Origin: Cladophialophora immunda
Taxonomy: Eukaryota; Ascomycota; Eurotiomycetes; Chaetothyriales; Herpotrichiellaceae
Length of the DNA: 64,000 bases
Assembly: GCF_000835495.1 (NCBI RefSeq)
Contig: NW_015622541.1
Coordinates: forward strand, 6,448,001-6,512,000
Reading direction: 5' to 3'
In this document: one piece after another, positions 21,319 to 33,738 of the stretch
Position numbering within the stretch: the first letter of the stretch is position 1
How the letters are laid out: each line of letters starts with the position of its first letter
The notes under the pieces: model-generated
Told to the model about the DNA's origin: nothing
Seen by the model: only the letters and a program-made list of their open reading frames with translations
The model's database searches: none
Made by a program: the position numbers and the translations under genes

Positions 21319-23283
21319 CTATACCACGCCCACGAGCTCCTCCGCTGTTGCCCTCACGGTCGCATCAATATTGGTTTTCGGCACGCCTTGGTCCAGCGCT
21401 TTCGAAGACTGGACTTGCAGTTTTTCGGCCGGCTTTCCGTCCAGCTCAAGGCCGGCCAAGCGCCCGTCCTTTCTCCAGGCATCCAACAACCGGATGAAGG
21501 TGGGGGAGCCGAGGCCGTAGCGGCTGGTCTTCAGGGTCTTTTCAGTCAGTTGCCCTTCGTCATTGTAATAGCTGGGCGTGCACTCGCGCAGGAAGTCTTC
21601 ACGAAGTCTGCCCAGGTCGATGATGGTCCGCACCCAGTCCTTCTCTGCCTGTTCGGACGTTTCGACCACCCTGGCCCCGCGCTGCATAGCACTGGCCACT
21701 ACAAATGCAATGTGGGTGGCCTGTTCGTTCAGCATGTGCGTAAAGTTGGGAGCGACGGCTGTCTGCATAATGCTCATGATGAAATGGTTGGGAAAGCCAC
21801 GGGTGTAAATGCCATGAAGCGTCTCAGGCCCATTCTTCCAATGTTCGACCAAGGTCTGGCCCCCACGGCCGCGCATAGTGATCCGCATCCGCTGGCTGTA
21901 ATCGCTGCCGATGTATTCGAATCCCGATGCGTAGATGATGCAGTCGACCTCGTATTCGACACCCTTGGCGACGATGCCTTTCTCGGTGATTCGCTCGATG
22001 CCCTCGCCTTCGGTGTCGACGAGCTCAACATTCTCTCGGTTGAAGACGGGGAGGTATTCATTTGAAAAGGTGGGGCGCTTGCACATTTGGTTATACCATG
22101 GTTTCAAGGCCGCCGCTGTCTTCGGGTCCTTGACCACCTGGTCCACTCGGGCGCGAACTTGCTCCATCTTTTTGAAGTCGGCTAACTGCATCGCCTTGGC
22201 CAGCTCTTGCGCCGCTTTGATGGGGTCGGCAGCTTGCTTGCTCTGAGCGACCTTTTTGCCCGAGACAGACAGATTGACAAGAATGTCAGTCCAGCCGTCA
22301 CCTACCTCATCCTCTTCACCTTCGACATGTTCACCAGACACGATGTTGTTGAAGTTGTCCATGCGATGCTGCTGCCAGCCCTTGATCTTTGTCACGCTCT
22401 CCGCCCAGGCTGGATCTGTGGGACGATCGAGCCGGACGTCAACCGATGAAGGTGTGCGCTGGAAGACGTAGAGCTTCTTGGCCGCTCGAGCAACGTGAGG
22501 GATGACTTGGACGCCCGTGGCGCCAGTTCCGATCACGGCGACACGTTTGTCAGCCAGTTTGGTCAGGTTTCCTCTAGAGTCGCCACCGGTATAAGCGTAG
22601 TCCCATCGGCTGGTGTGGAAGCTGTGCCCCTTATAGGAGGAGATACCAGGGACACCGGGCAACTTAGGCTTGTGCAGGAGGCCACCAGCAGTCGTGATAA
22701 AACGGGCATGGATGTGATCCCCTCTATCAGTAGTCACATCCCAGCGCTTAGTATCCTCGTTCCAGATCAGGCTCGTGGCTTCGGTGTGGAATAGGGCGCG
22801 ATCGTAGAGACCATACCTGCTGCCGATGCGTCTCGAGTGCTCATAGAGCTCCGGTGCTCGGGCATATTTCTCGGTGGCCACGTAATTGGTCTCCTCCAGG
22901 AGTGGCATGTAAATGTAGGCCTCGATGTCGCAGGCCGCGCCAGGGTATCGGTTCCAGTACCACGTGCCTCCAAAGTCGCCCGACTTGTCGATGATCTTGA
23001 TATTTTTGATACCGGCCTCGTAAAGGCGGACGGCGAGGATCATACCGCTGTAGCCGGCGCCGACGATGAGATAGTCAACTTCTTGGTCGACCGGATCCCG
23101 AGGCACACGCTTGCTCCATGGGTCTTCGGAGTAGTGTTTGAGATCATCCTCTTCAACAGTGTGATATTGAGCGATTCCTCCTCGGTTTAAGCGCTTGTCA
23201 CGCTCTTCCCTGTATTTGGCCTTTAGAGTCTCTGGATCAAAGTCCAGCTGCTCCTTTGGCGAAGTTTCAGAGATGGAGCCCAT
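21319..23283 (-). CDS. Baeyer-Villiger monooxygenase, long cyclic-ketone type (BVMO-2)
   Basis: Intronless, 654 residues from ATG at 23283 ([15 protein letters not shown]). About 75 residues precede the FAD motif [16 protein letters not shown], then [18 protein letters not shown]. The fingerprint reads [15 protein letters not shown] (Y for F at the first position of FxGxxxHxxxW). The second nucleotide motif is [15 protein letters not shown]. Late motifs are IIYASGFEY and GFPNHFIM. The N-terminal extension and length match fungal cyclopentadecanone/phenylacetone-monooxygenase-like enzymes that accept bulky cyclic or aromatic ketones, using NADPH and O2. The single exon contrasts with the other two BVMOs here, showing separate ancestry. 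Confidence 0.94.
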   Translation of the reverse strand: MGSISETSPKEQLDFDPETLKAKYREERDKRLNRGGIAQYHTVEEDDLKHYSEDPWSKRVPRDPVDQEVDYLIVGAGYSGMILAVRLYEAGIKNIKIIDKSGDFGGTWYWNRYPGAACDIEAYIYMPLLEETNYVATEKYARAPELYEHSRRIGSRYGLYDRALFHTEATSLIWNEDTKRWDVTTDRGDHIHARFITTAGGLLHKPKLPGVPGISSYKGHSFHTSRWDYAYTGGDSRGNLTKLADKRVAVIGTGATGVQVIPHVARAAKKLYVFQRTPSSVDVRLDRPTDPAWAESVTKIKGWQQHRMDNFNNIVSGEHVEGEEDEVGDGWTDILVNLSVSGKKVAQSKQAADPIKAAQELAKAMQLADFKKMEQVRARVDQVVKDPKTAAALKPWYNQMCKRPTFSNEYLPVFNRENVELVDTEGEGIERITEKGIVAKGVEYEVDCIIYASGFEYIGSDYSQRMRITMRGRGGQTLVEHWKNGPETLHGIYTRGFPNHFIMSIMQTAVAPNFTHMLNEQATHIAFVVASAMQRGARVVETSEQAEKDWVRTIIDLGRLREDFLRECTPSYYNDEGQLTEKTLKTSRYGLGSPTFIRLLDAWRKDGRLAGLELDGKPAEKLQVQSSKALDQGVPKTNIDATVRATAEELVGVV

Positions 23284-24119
23284 GTCGAAAGCTTGTTCAA
23301 TCGCACTACACCACAATCCTGCAAGACCACAGTGATATTAGATCGAACGAGAAAAAGTGTGTTATGGCAGGTATTCCCAAGCTAGGTCCCGTTCTGAATT
23401 AGGATAGATGTCCCCTGCCAAATAGATGCCTCAAATATGGGTGCTGTGGACGATAATGGGCATTTAATGGTAGCCAACTTTGAGCTTCCCCGTCAAAACC
23501 CGATGAGTTTCTCCTGATCGGCTGGCGAAAAGATAGGCGTTCGTGCAGGTTCAAAGAGGACGTGCGCTTGCTTGATGTTCCACTTGCGCCGACTATTGGG
23601 AGGTGCTTCGGAACAACAGACTCACAGGATCTTGGACCGGCGCGGAACAAGAAGCCAGGTGCCCATTAATTAGCTTGCCGGTCATCCCTTACCCGCCGGC
23701 TGTTTTTTGGCCGGGATCTCCAGAAAGCCGAAGTGTCGTAGCCGGAGGGATACCGATAGCCGGGGTAAATTCACGTGGTCTTTGAACACTCAGTCCTATG
23801 GGCCATGTGCGCTATAGGGGAGCATGCTCTCATCGTGCTGCGCGACGGCTTCTCTATCTCGAACCAACCTCGAAGAGCATACAGGTTCGACGTGAAGTCG
23901 ACTGCCGGGTAGGGGTAGCCACTGAATTGACCGTCTTTTCGTGTTGTCTGCCGCCGCCAATAGGTCCTAGCTCCGAGGTTTTTGTGATGAGCTTCCAGTG
24001 CTGTCCCATTTTCTTCACGCTGCTCCAAAAGAGAAACGACAAAGCTTAGCAGCGAGAAAGTCTGCTCTCTGCTGCACCAGGTATCAGCTTTAGAGCGGGT
24101 GAAGGGGTGCTCAAGGACC
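23284..24119. promoter_or_regulatory. Shared promoter BVMO-2 / zinc alcohol dehydrogenase
   Basis: 836 bp between head-to-head starts. Two direct copies of AGCCGG at 23740-23745 and 23758-23763, plus other CCGG/CGG half-sites between 23680 and 23720, are candidate sites for a Zn2Cys6 factor. Confidence 0.5.
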
Positions 24120-25323
24120 ATGAAGGCCGCACGCTTTCATCCAGTATGTTATTCCTCTACATTTAGGTCACGCAGGAACTCAGGTGCGAATTGTAGACTA
24201 CGAAAACGGTCTCGGTCGACGAGATACCCGTTCCCACGGCTGGAGATTATGACATTCTCGTCAAAGTAAGATCAGCTTCCTTGTGTCACTCGGACTTGAT
24301 GCTTCTCGACGGAAGCCGCCCTATTGCACACTCGAATCCTGTCGTCATGGGTCATGAAGGGGCAGGATACGTGGAGGCGTGGGGCAAGAACGTGAAGGGC
24401 TTTGCCAAAGGGGACAGAATCGGATTTCTCTATATCAAAGGCTGTTGCTGTAAGAGACGACAATGTCCACAGAATTGTTTCCTGTTCCTGAGCTGATGAC
24501 CATCCTGTCTAGTTGAGTGTAAAGGATGCCAATTACATAACCTCAACTGCACAAGAGGACAGGGCCTTCTCCAGGGGTTTGACATTGATGGCATGATCGC
24601 CGAGTACACCACCATTGATTATCGAAATGCCGTCCTTCTGCCGGAGACCATCTCGCTGGATTCCGCATCAGGGTTCTTCTGCGCTGGCTTTACAGGTACG
24701 TCGACGGCCTCGCTTTCGATGCGAGTCCAAACAGTCGCGCTGATTCTCCTTCTACCCTAGCGTTCCATGCCATCGAGGGTTGTGAGTGCCGGGAGGGGGA
24801 CTGGATAGGTATCATAGGGTGCGGAGGATTGGGCTTGTTTGGGATCAAATATGCCAAAGCTATGGGCTACCGTGTCATCGCGGTCGACATTAACGACACC
24901 ATGTTGCAGACCGCGAAGGAGGCAGGGGCCGACGTCGCGGTGAACACGCTTACACAGGCCGAATGGCTGGCCACGGTGCAGCAATCGACAAACGGTGATC
25001 CGATTCCCGCCGTCGCGGTGTTTAGCCCTGCGCAAGCTGGCTACAATACCGCTACGAGAATGATTGGGCTGGACGGAGTTTTGATGGTGGTGGGACTTCC
25101 ACACGACAAAGTCTCCTTCGACGCCAGCGATCTCTGTCGCAAGCTGTTCCGAATCAAAGCCGCCAACACTGGTGCGCCGGCAGAATTACCGCGCGCTGTC
25201 AGCTTCACGGCCGAACACGGCATCACCCCAAGAGCCGAGTTCTACAAGATCGAGGATTTCCCGCTCATGGTCGACAAGATGAAATCCGGGGGAGTGACGA
25301 GCCGGCTAACAGTGCTGTTTTGA
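24120..25323 (+). CDS. Zinc-dependent alcohol dehydrogenase (MDR family)
   Basis: Short exon 1 (24120-24143, MKAARFHP) then exon 2 from 24197 (TTKTVSVDEIPVPTAG). Further introns lie near 24450-24512 and 24695-24760. Catalytic zinc ligands are Cys in ASLCHSD, His-Glu in MGHEGAGYVE and Cys in FFCAGFT. The structural zinc lobe is KGCCFECKGCQLHNLNC. The nucleotide fold is GIIGCGGLGLFGIKYAKAMG with Asp in VIAVDIND, which suggests NAD+. The C-terminus SGGVTSRLTVLF matches the family. Likely oxidises an alcohol to the ketone or aldehyde used or made by BVMO-2, with which it shares a promoter (inference). Confidence 0.9.
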
Positions 25324-25827
25324 AGGAACAAATACCCGTTACACCCACGGCCCCGGAAAGCTGGAGACCGGGAATGTTGAGATCAGATCCATACGTGCAT
25401 CCCACGAGCTGGAGGAAGCGCAATCCAACGCAAGCGTGGGGCTTCTCGACTATAAAACTCCGATGACTTAAAACGGAGAGGGATATTTCATATCGATTCC
25501 TGGCACTATGTTAACTGGATTGCGCGATCGAGATCAATCAACAGCTTGGTGGCAAGAGCGAGTTGCGAAACATCGAATTTGAGGTCGGGAATATTTCCAC
25601 TATGTACAGGCAAGACGTAATCGTTTTGCACTCCCGTTGCCGAACGATGTCGAAGTCTCCGGATAGGCGAAATAGCAATATTCACTTCACAATCAAGCTC
25701 TCACAGCTCCCTCAGACCCCCCCCCCCCCCCGTGGAAGTTCCACAAGTGTCCCCTGGGGCTTTACCAGCCTCTCCGTCCTACTTATTCTATGTACCCGCC
25801 TTCCATTTCTTCCAGAAGCGAGCAGAG
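25324..25827. other. Convergent spacer with 15-nt C tract
   Basis: 504 bp between the 3' ends of the ADH and MFS (B) genes. A run of 15 C residues lies at 25717-25731. TATAAAA at 25451 has no gene after it. No ORF of interest. Confidence 0.5.
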
Positions 25828-27547
25828 CTAGATGTTGCTGTCGACTTTGTTCAACGAGACATTCTCCAGCTGGACTCCAAGATGGGGTTTTTCAGATTCA
25901 GACCCATTTGGTATATCCATCTGTGCCTGGTACGCCTCAACGAGGTCATCGTCGCCGAACAATGCAGCCACTTCCTCTAGGGACAAATTGAGAGTGTCGG
26001 GATAGGTGAACCAGATGACAACTGTACAAACCGCCGTGATAACGAGGAAGAAGAGGTAGAACTTCCAGCCGATGTTTGCGAAAGCGGTGGGCGCGGCCTG
26101 CAGCCAGACGATATTGATCAAGCAGTACGTCCCCATGGCGATACTCATCCCATGAGACCGCAGATATGTCGGGAATATCTCGGAAGCGTACCACCACGTT
26201 ACACCGTCCAACAGCAAGCCATAGCTGAAAACGTAAATGTACAGTATTGCAACACAGGCGCTGAGGCCTGCTTTGTTGGAACTCCCCACGTAGGATGCCA
26301 CGAGGCCTGCTTCGGCAGCCAGAAGGACGACTAACGTACTCAGCCCGACACAAATCAGGGTAGGTCGAGGCATTCGGTCGACGACAAGTACGGCCAGTAA
26401 ATTCGCCACGAATGCCGAGCCCAAGAAGCCGGCCTGCAGAAACAACTGCGCCGCCGGCCCGTAGCCTAGTTGATTGTAGATGATTGTACCATAGTCTAGA
26501 TGACCCGGTGGTTAGTTTAGCTGCGTCTAGAGCTCAAGAGGAGAGAAGAAGAATCGAGAGAGGGGACTGACTGCCAATGACGAGAATGCCCGAACATACG
26601 ATGGTGAAAACCAAGAAGAAGGTCATGATGGCACGCTTCCGGTACGACGGCCTCTTCAATATACCGATCCAGCCAATCTGCAGTGAGCGATCTAACGCAA
26701 TTTGACTTTGCATTTGTTGGAATTCGCGGCGAGCAAAGCTTTCGTCTCCGTGAAGCGAGTGGAGAGAACGGACAATCTCCCAGGCTTCTTCACCTCGGTC
26801 TTTTGTGATGAGATAACGAGGACTCTCAGGCACGTATCGGAGGGATATGAGGCCTAGAATCGGGAATAGACATCCGATCGCCAACGCGCCACGCCAGGCC
26901 GCGGGGCCGTCATAGTAGTAGAAGCCGACTCCTATCCATGACGCGGCATTGTATCCAATGTTGTTGAAGATAGGATTGATATCCAGGAGAATTCCACGAT
27001 CCTTAGGAGGTACACTTTCGGCAATCCACAACGGCACCCCGGTCAAAGCCATAAAACCACTTCGAAATAGCGTCCCACGTCAGTATGCTCTTCGTAGACG
27101 GGGATCCCGAAGTAGAGCGGGGCGAGAGAGAAAGACACGCAGAAAATGGAAGACATACCCGATCCCATTGATGAACCGAAAGACAATGAACATGGCAATA
27201 TGCTGAGAGGCGGCCAACAGAGCGGTGGTGATGAGAATCAAGACCATACCAATACCAATCGAAGCCTTCCTGCCGTAACGATCGGCGAAGTAGCTGACGG
27301 AGAGGCTACCGACAATACCCCCGACGTAGAATAGAGCGTTTGATGCTCCCAGCAGCTGAGAGGCATTCGAGGCAGTATCCAGATGCATGAATTTCAGAAA
27401 AGTCGGCTGTCCGATGGTCGTGGAGATGATGCTGGACGCGTACCCGTAGGAAGCCGCGCCAAAGGACACGCCACACGCGTGCAGGATTGTCGAGGTCTTG
27501 TAGTGCCTCTGCGGCTTCGCCTCGAGGACGGTGGTGGGCGCCGTCAT
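25828..27547 (-). CDS. MFS sugar-porter family transporter (B)
   Basis: Multi-exon, starting MTAPTTVLEAKPQRHYK at 27547. First exon covers helices 1-3 with YFADRYGRKASIGIGM and ends at FRFINGIG. The second begins near 27052 with GVPLWIAESVPPKDRG and has YVPESPRYLITKDRG. The third, from about 26490, contains LGYGPAAQLFLQAGFLG, WWYASEIFPTYLRSHG and FTYPDTLNLSLEEVAALFGD. These are sugar-porter motifs, giving about 12 helices at the plasma membrane. Head to head with Zn2Cys6 regulator 1, so the pair may form a substrate-uptake and induction unit. Substrate unknown. Confidence 0.87.
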
Positions 27548-28247
27548 TGTCGCCGTCAGTGTCGCAGCTGCTGCTCTTGAAATCGGCCTACACGACTGAG
27601 GCAACGTCGATGCTCGACGCTGCGGGTGTCAGATGCTCGACACGATGCATGTCGGTGGAGAAAGCCATGGATTTATACATGGCTCGAAGGTCACAGGCTC
27701 GTTTTGATCGGGGGCGACCATGGGCAGGGAGTGTACACAAAGCCATTCGGCTGCGGCTAATGGTCTGGGAAGAGTGAGTCCGGCTGCCTCATGCGTCCAG
27801 GGAGCAATGCCGGGGCAGCAGAGAGTGGCCATTGGTTCGTTTATCGTAGCGCCTCGTCGCTGCGATGAGACAGGGATGACCAAATAATTATTAAAATGAT
27901 AAGAGCCAGCCTAGTGAGCCCCGTGAGCCTCGTGAACCTGTGTCCAGCGAGAGGGTTGGGGACTGACTTAGCTGGGGAGAACAACGAGCGGGTCGGGCTT
28001 GCGGAGCCCCAGTTCCCCCACTGGCCCGCTAATACTGTCGACCAACCTATCGGCGGGGTGGGGTAGCGAAAGGTTGCCATGAGGGCCCCAGGCTTAAAAA
28101 GCCGCGTCCTCCACTGCCGAACTCATACACCTACCTCCTCTCTTGTTCTCGCCTTTGCCCCGGCCACATTTTCGAGTTGCCGGCATGTCCAAAGCAGCGT
28201 CCGTTTCCAACTCATCACGAGAGTAATTTTCCATTTCCCACCACACC
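27548..28247. promoter_or_regulatory. Shared promoter MFS (B) / Zn2Cys6 regulator 1
   Basis: 700 bp. Inverted repeat CCAGT (28009-28013) and ACTGG (28020-28024) with a C-rich spacer; CCCCAGT here echoes the dyad at 19268-19290. TTAAAAAG at 28092-28099 is about 150 bp upstream of the regulator ATG. Confidence 0.5.
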
Positions 28248-30760
28248 ATGGGCGGGGACCTGGAATCATCCGGCACAACGAATGCGAATGCCGACGCAGG
28301 TGTCCAGCCCTATGCGCAATTGAGCGATCGAGGCCTGAACCAGCCGGTTCGAAAAAGGGCTCGAGCAGTTTGCCGAAGGTGCCACGAAAAGAAGGTCGGT
28401 CTGACGTCTGACTAGTTACGAACTTGTTCTTGGGTCCCCGGCTCCCTCTCCCTCCTCTCCTCTTCCTAATCCCCCGTGAGCCACCGCTGCTGCCTCACTA
28501 AGCGTCTGTGCTAAATCCTTGAAAATCATTGCAGATCCGATGTGACCTGGACGCTCGGATTGGACGACCATGCCTGAACTGTGCGCACACCCAGAGCGAA
28601 TGCAGGTATGCCCAATGTTGACAGTTGCCCCTGGGCGCGCGCTCGAGAGGGATCCCTTTTTTTCTATATTTTTTTTTAGATCCCACTAGCGGGCTTTCCG
28701 GGCATCTAGTGTATCATCTCAGGAACATTCACGTCTGACTCAACTGCACCCTTCCCCCGTTTAGCCCACGTCCTTCTCGACGAGGTTTACATGAACGTCA
28801 AAAAGTCAATCACGGCCCACAGAGCCTTGAAGCCGGGCCAGGTCGGAATTCCACAGTCAATGATACCGTCAGCAATGGCATCAACATCAACCACAATGCG
28901 CAGCTAGACAGTCCCGCTCCGACTGCTTATCCATTCGCTCCGCTGGCCACTGATCTCGATCAACAAGCGGGCTCCGCGAGAGTGCTGACTCCTCAGGCCA
29001 TGCTCTCAGAGTCGACCCGGCCACAGTCGTCCTCCCAGCCGGTACCAGCTCCACCGTCCTATGCCCCGAATTTCTCCAGCCGCAAAGCCGCTGACACCGC
29101 CCAGGACGCCGAGCTATCCACGAACTCCTGCCGGAACACCCAAGCCAGCTACCTGGGTGAATCGGGCTTCATGCCATTTCTCAACCACGAGGAACAAGTT
29201 TCCAGCAGCCCCGGCGGCGGTCCTGTGACCATCAAGATTATCCAGACGATTGAACCTCTGAACCCCGTGCTTCGAAAGTCCTACACCGATATCTTTTTGA
29301 AGCACTGCTTCACATTCTGCCCAGTGATGGACGAGTCTCTGCTGGCGCTCCCTGAATATGAGACCTCCCTGGCCATCCAACAGTCCATTGGCTTGATTGG
29401 AAGTGTAATTCAGCCCTCGCTCCTTCACGTCGACAAACCGTCAGTGTACTACGAGAGAGCCCGGATGCTGATCCAAGGAGGCTATGAGCCCAACCCTCTG
29501 GCTGCCCTGATAGCCGTCATGCTCTTCTACTGGCATGCGGCCGCGCCCCCGACCGTCATCAGCATGAACACGGTGTGGTGGTGGATAGGCGTTGCGGTAC
29601 GTCAAGCTCAAGAGCTCGGCTTGCATCGAGAAGCAAAGATCGGTCAAGCGTTCCGACCGGGTGAAACGATCGGGCTTCGTCGTCGGATCTGGTGGACACT
29701 GTTCGTAAGTTCCACATCGAACGTGGGGTGTCGGTGGGCAGCATCATGTCTGACTGCAATGTAGGCCAGGGAGAGACTTACTGCCATTTGCCAGGGAAGG
29801 CCGTGCATTATCAACCCTAAGGATTGTGACGTAAAGGATCCGACACCGACGGATTTCCCAAACCCCGACGACCCAAGGGCACTCATATTTGTCCAGTGGG
29901 TTCGACTCTGCTCAATCGTGGGCCGCGTCGGTGATCACCTCCGCAGAAACCCTAGCGGCAGCACCCATACTGTTCGTGATTTACTTGATGAACTGAGAAA
30001 CTGGGCACAGAATTTGCCCGAAACATTGCGCTTGTCTTTCGACCGGCCCATGAGTACGGAACACGAGGCCGAGCTCTACCAGCTGCATTTTCCATACCTC
30101 TCATGCATCGCGCTTCTTCATCTAGAAAAGTCATCCCAGCCAATACCGAGAGCCACCACAAATGCCCTTCTGGCTGCTTCATGTACGGCTCGCATCTTCG
30201 AGAACATCCTGATTCGAGGCTCACTGCGGTTCCTCCAGGGCATGGCTGGTTGGTATATATCTATTGCACTATTGTCGCTGCTACAAGGACGTCAAGTCGG
30301 ACGACTTCAACAAGCAGCCGACGAGCACATCCGGGTGCTCCGTGTTGCTCTTCGCGAGCTGTCTCATCGATTCGGCTCGGCTAAAATGTACGATCGGAGC
30401 ATCGAGAATCTGCTCAATGCACAGCAGAGATACAGTGCGTCGGGCGATATGCAGGCAGAGAGATTGCGGTCCTACCCCGACGAGTCCCAGAGCATCTTGC
30501 CCCGGGAGATGGATGCCCGCCTGTCCGAGCAACAGGACTGGTCGAAGTACTTCCCAGGCCTCCCAAGCAATGTCAGCCCTCTTGTTGAAATCCTGGTGGC
30601 TAGTAACCAACCATCCCCCTTCTCCGACTGGGGGAATGGCAACGATCTCAGCTACTTGCTCTACGACATCTTCGACAACCCACTTGACGGCATCACCGGA
30701 GATTTGTCGGACCATATCACTGGCTGGGGCATGAGCATGAATGATCGCTCCTTTCTCTAA
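28248..30760 (+). CDS. Zn2Cys6 transcription factor 1 with fungal-specific middle domain
   Basis: Four exons: 28248-28394, 28535-28605, 28765-29704 and 29765-30760, giving 717 residues. The zinc cluster is split by intron 1: CRRCHEKK joins IRCDLDARIGRPCLNC, then AHTQSEC (C-x2-C-x6-C-x9-C-x2-C-x6-C). A Ser/Pro/Gln-rich linker follows. The middle homology domain is at about residues 230-420, with VWWWIGVAVRQAQELGLHRE and LRRRIWWTLF as landmarks. Nuclear DNA-binding regulator; such factors bind CGG half-sites. Next to a permease gene and another regulator, so a likely local activator (inference). Confidence 0.93.
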
Positions 30761-31303
30761 TTTACTGTCCTCTCCAATGCGAGGTACATTCATTGTAGGA
30801 TTTTTCGTGAGACTGATGCTGGACTGGCCAATAACGACCTTGGATCACAGTTCACGGCCGAGGGTAACTTACCCCCCATCAGCAGGTCGGGAGCAAATGA
30901 AATTCAATCGCGTATCAGCCACAGGCCGAACTGTTATGCGTCGGTGACACCTCTGGCTGGTTGTCTGAGGTCACGATCTCTAGATTTGGGCGATTGACCT
31001 CCTGTAGGGAAAGTAAGAGAGATGGCATCATCCTAAGCTCTGTGCGCTGGTTTGCTTAAAGCCGATAACGTTTGTCGGCGCCGAAAGACCCACTCGGCTC
31101 TAAGTTACTACCGGACCGAGTGGGTGGGGCTCCGCCAATGACATAACTCCATACGGCGTGGCAATGCACGGCATTATTTTGCTGGCGACCTAATGTCTGC
31201 GTCCAGAAATATCATCACTGCCACCCAACTAGAGGCAATCAGTTGTCGGCCGACATCGTCGGGGAGAGAGGAATCTTTTTCGCTGTAGAACCCAGAAGAA
31301 ACG
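30761..31303 (+). promoter_or_regulatory. Promoter of Zn2Cys6 regulator 2
   Basis: 543 bp. Perfect palindrome GTCGGCCGAC at 31245-31254, 49 bp before the ATG, and the related TGTCGGCGCCGA at 31073-31084. Both hold inverted CGG/CCG halves. Possible autoregulatory site. Confidence 0.5.
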
Positions 31304-33738
31304 ATGGAGCTTGAAGCCTCTCCTTCTACCTCACGCAAAAGACGCATTCGCTCGTGCACTGAATGCTACCGGCGGAAGCAGAAGGTTCGATTTGCCCTCC
31401 CCTCCTCCCCTCTCCCGCTCCCCTGGGGCGGCCGCGGGGGAAAAACTGTTGAATATGCACTGAGGAGCCGCTTATCGTGGTATAGTGCAACCGCTCTCGT
31501 CCCTGCGATGTATGTATCGCGCGGAACATCCCTACGAAATGCGTCTACCTTGGTCAATCCAGGTATGATTCCCCTTATAGCTAGTCTGTCTCTTTCCCTT
31601 TGGTAGCATGGTCGCCTGTCGTCCTCTGGGGCTTCCCAAGACCCATCTGATGGGAGTTGAAGGTCGTAACGGTCAATGGTACTCTGAAAGGGTAGCTAAC
31701 ACCAGAGGGAGACTGTGCGCAACACCGCAGACTGCCAGAGAAGCCGTTCTTAGTCCACCAGCCGATGCCTCTATCGAGTCCACGCCGATACCTCTCCAAG
31801 GTGAGGCTGGCTATGCGGCTTACCACGACGATGAGGCACTGAGGACAGCCAATGGACAGGTGGGTCATGGGGCATTTGCCCGCAATGCAAAACGGGCCAG
31901 CAGCTAATAATACTTCCGACAGTTGGCGCGTTCCCGGCCACCAGTTTTGGCAAGCAACAACTCTATCGTAGGCAGTCTGGTCCTGTCCAGCGCGGTGGCA
32001 GATGACAAGTACCTTGAGCTTGTTGCACAGCTTCCGCCGGATGCTATTGCAAGAGAGTTCCTCGACACATACTTTGACAGAGCAAACTGGTATTTCGGCA
32101 TCCTGGAGAGATACTACTTTGATGAAGCATATACCGCGTGGCAAACGCATCGACCCCTACTTGTCGGCCATTCGGGCCTTGAAATCCTGCCCCGGAACCT
32201 GCTTCACTTCCCAGCACTGCTGTTTCAAATTCTCGCCGTCGCTCTAGAATTCGTCGAACCTGATCAGCCAGTCGCCAAATTGATCGAGGTCCAGACTCTT
32301 GCGGCTCGCTCCCGATTGTCACATCGATGGAGCCAGAAAGGCGCCGAACTTATGACATATTGTGGGTTCGAAAACCCCAGCATTCTTGCTGTCCAGCATG
32401 AGCTCATGAGGGCGTCATGGCTCAAGAACTCTGGCCGTGGCAGGTCCGCCTGGCATCTTCTGGGCAGCGCCATCAGGTTAGTTCTCTTTGGATTAATCGG
32501 CCGCCCTCCATTTTTCCCAACTGACGACTCAGGCTTGCACAAGAACTCGGGCTCCACATCCAGTCACACCCGCCGCAGAGCACTGGTCTCTCGGTGGAGA
32601 GGTCACTGGAATGGCTGTGGCACGATGAGTTTACAAGAAGGCTCTGGGCCAAGCTCTTCTCTTGGGATAGGTGAGGCCGCCTCATTACATGATGCCAATC
32701 CTGACGTCGAGAATTGACCCTCCCTCCAGTCACATGGCAATGAGCCTGGGAAGACCACTTTTAATCCGGTCGGACGATTGTTCGATCCGGCCACCGCTGG
32801 ACTGCGACTTTCCCTCAAATCCTTCGGCCACTGTCCACGGCATGACATCGTCTCATGGTCAGCATTCACTCTACAGCGCCCACTATTTTCAATATGCCGT
32901 AGCCCAGAAGGGCCATGAGGTAGTGTCCGTTGGAGCTCACAAGCCAGGTTTCCACGATTACAGCGTGGTACGATTCTTCGACAGTCAAGTCTCGTCCTTG
33001 ATGAACAGCCTCCCCTCTTTGAGGCATGGCGTCGCACAGGACGACGCCAAGACATACCGTTCGACAGCATCTCATCTACACATGTTGATCGTCGGACATT
33101 CGTTCTTATTGAACCTGCACAGAGCCCATTCAGCAACTCACAAGGCAAGCCGAGAAGCTGCCATTCAAGCGGCTCTCAATATACTTGACGCACAGCAGCA
33201 ATTGTTTGACTTGTTGGGAAATGCCCACTACAAAACTTTCATGCTTTCCTATTACTCTGTGGACGCGGGCATATATCTGGCGGTGACCACAGCCAAATAC
33301 CCCATGCCGAACGGCCAGACTGCGCGGCAAACCGACGTAGCGCTCCAACAAACGATTCAGCGCCTCTCATGGATGTCGAGCAGAAATGCGTTGGCTCAGG
33401 CTGGACTTCAAATTCTACGCCGCTGCCTTCGCTTCAGTGAGCAGCCCACTCGAAACGAATCACCTCCCCGGAGCCACCATTTCTCTGCTCTGGCCGAAGA
33501 GGATATGCCGTCCGTACAGCCCGCTAGCATTCGAGGCGACGCATGCGCGACCTTGCTCGGGGATCCGTCGCGGACCCCGACTTATGCTGATCAAAGTTAT
33601 GTTGGACTTTTGGATGTGTCGGCTCCCGATTTTGACGACCAGGACTGGGACAGGATGTTTGCTGCCATTACTGACGCCAACTATACCATGGACACCTTTA
33701 TCGGCGAGTTTAGCGAGCCACCCAACTCGCCACGGTAG
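31304..33738 (+). CDS. Zn2Cys6 transcription factor 2 with fungal-specific middle domain
   Basis: Six exons: 31304-31384, 31486-31562, 31607-31859, 31923-32476, 32533-32670 and 32730-33738, giving 703 residues in frame. The zinc cluster CTECYRRKQK is joined by intron removal to CNRSRPCDVCIARNIPTKC (C-x2-C-x6-C-x5-C-x2-C-x8-C). The middle domain includes REFLDTYFDRANWYFGIL, LAQELGLH and RRLWAKLFSWDSHMAMSLGRP. The acidic C-terminus DFDDQDWDRMF is a plausible activation region. Nuclear. The palindrome just upstream has counterparts in the aldo/keto reductase promoter, so that gene is a candidate target. Confidence 0.92.

Noticed and set aside
21307..22065. 252-codon plus-strand frame opposite BVMO-2
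   Set aside because: Antisense shadow in a GC-rich coding region; BVMO-2 motifs on the other strand are decisive.
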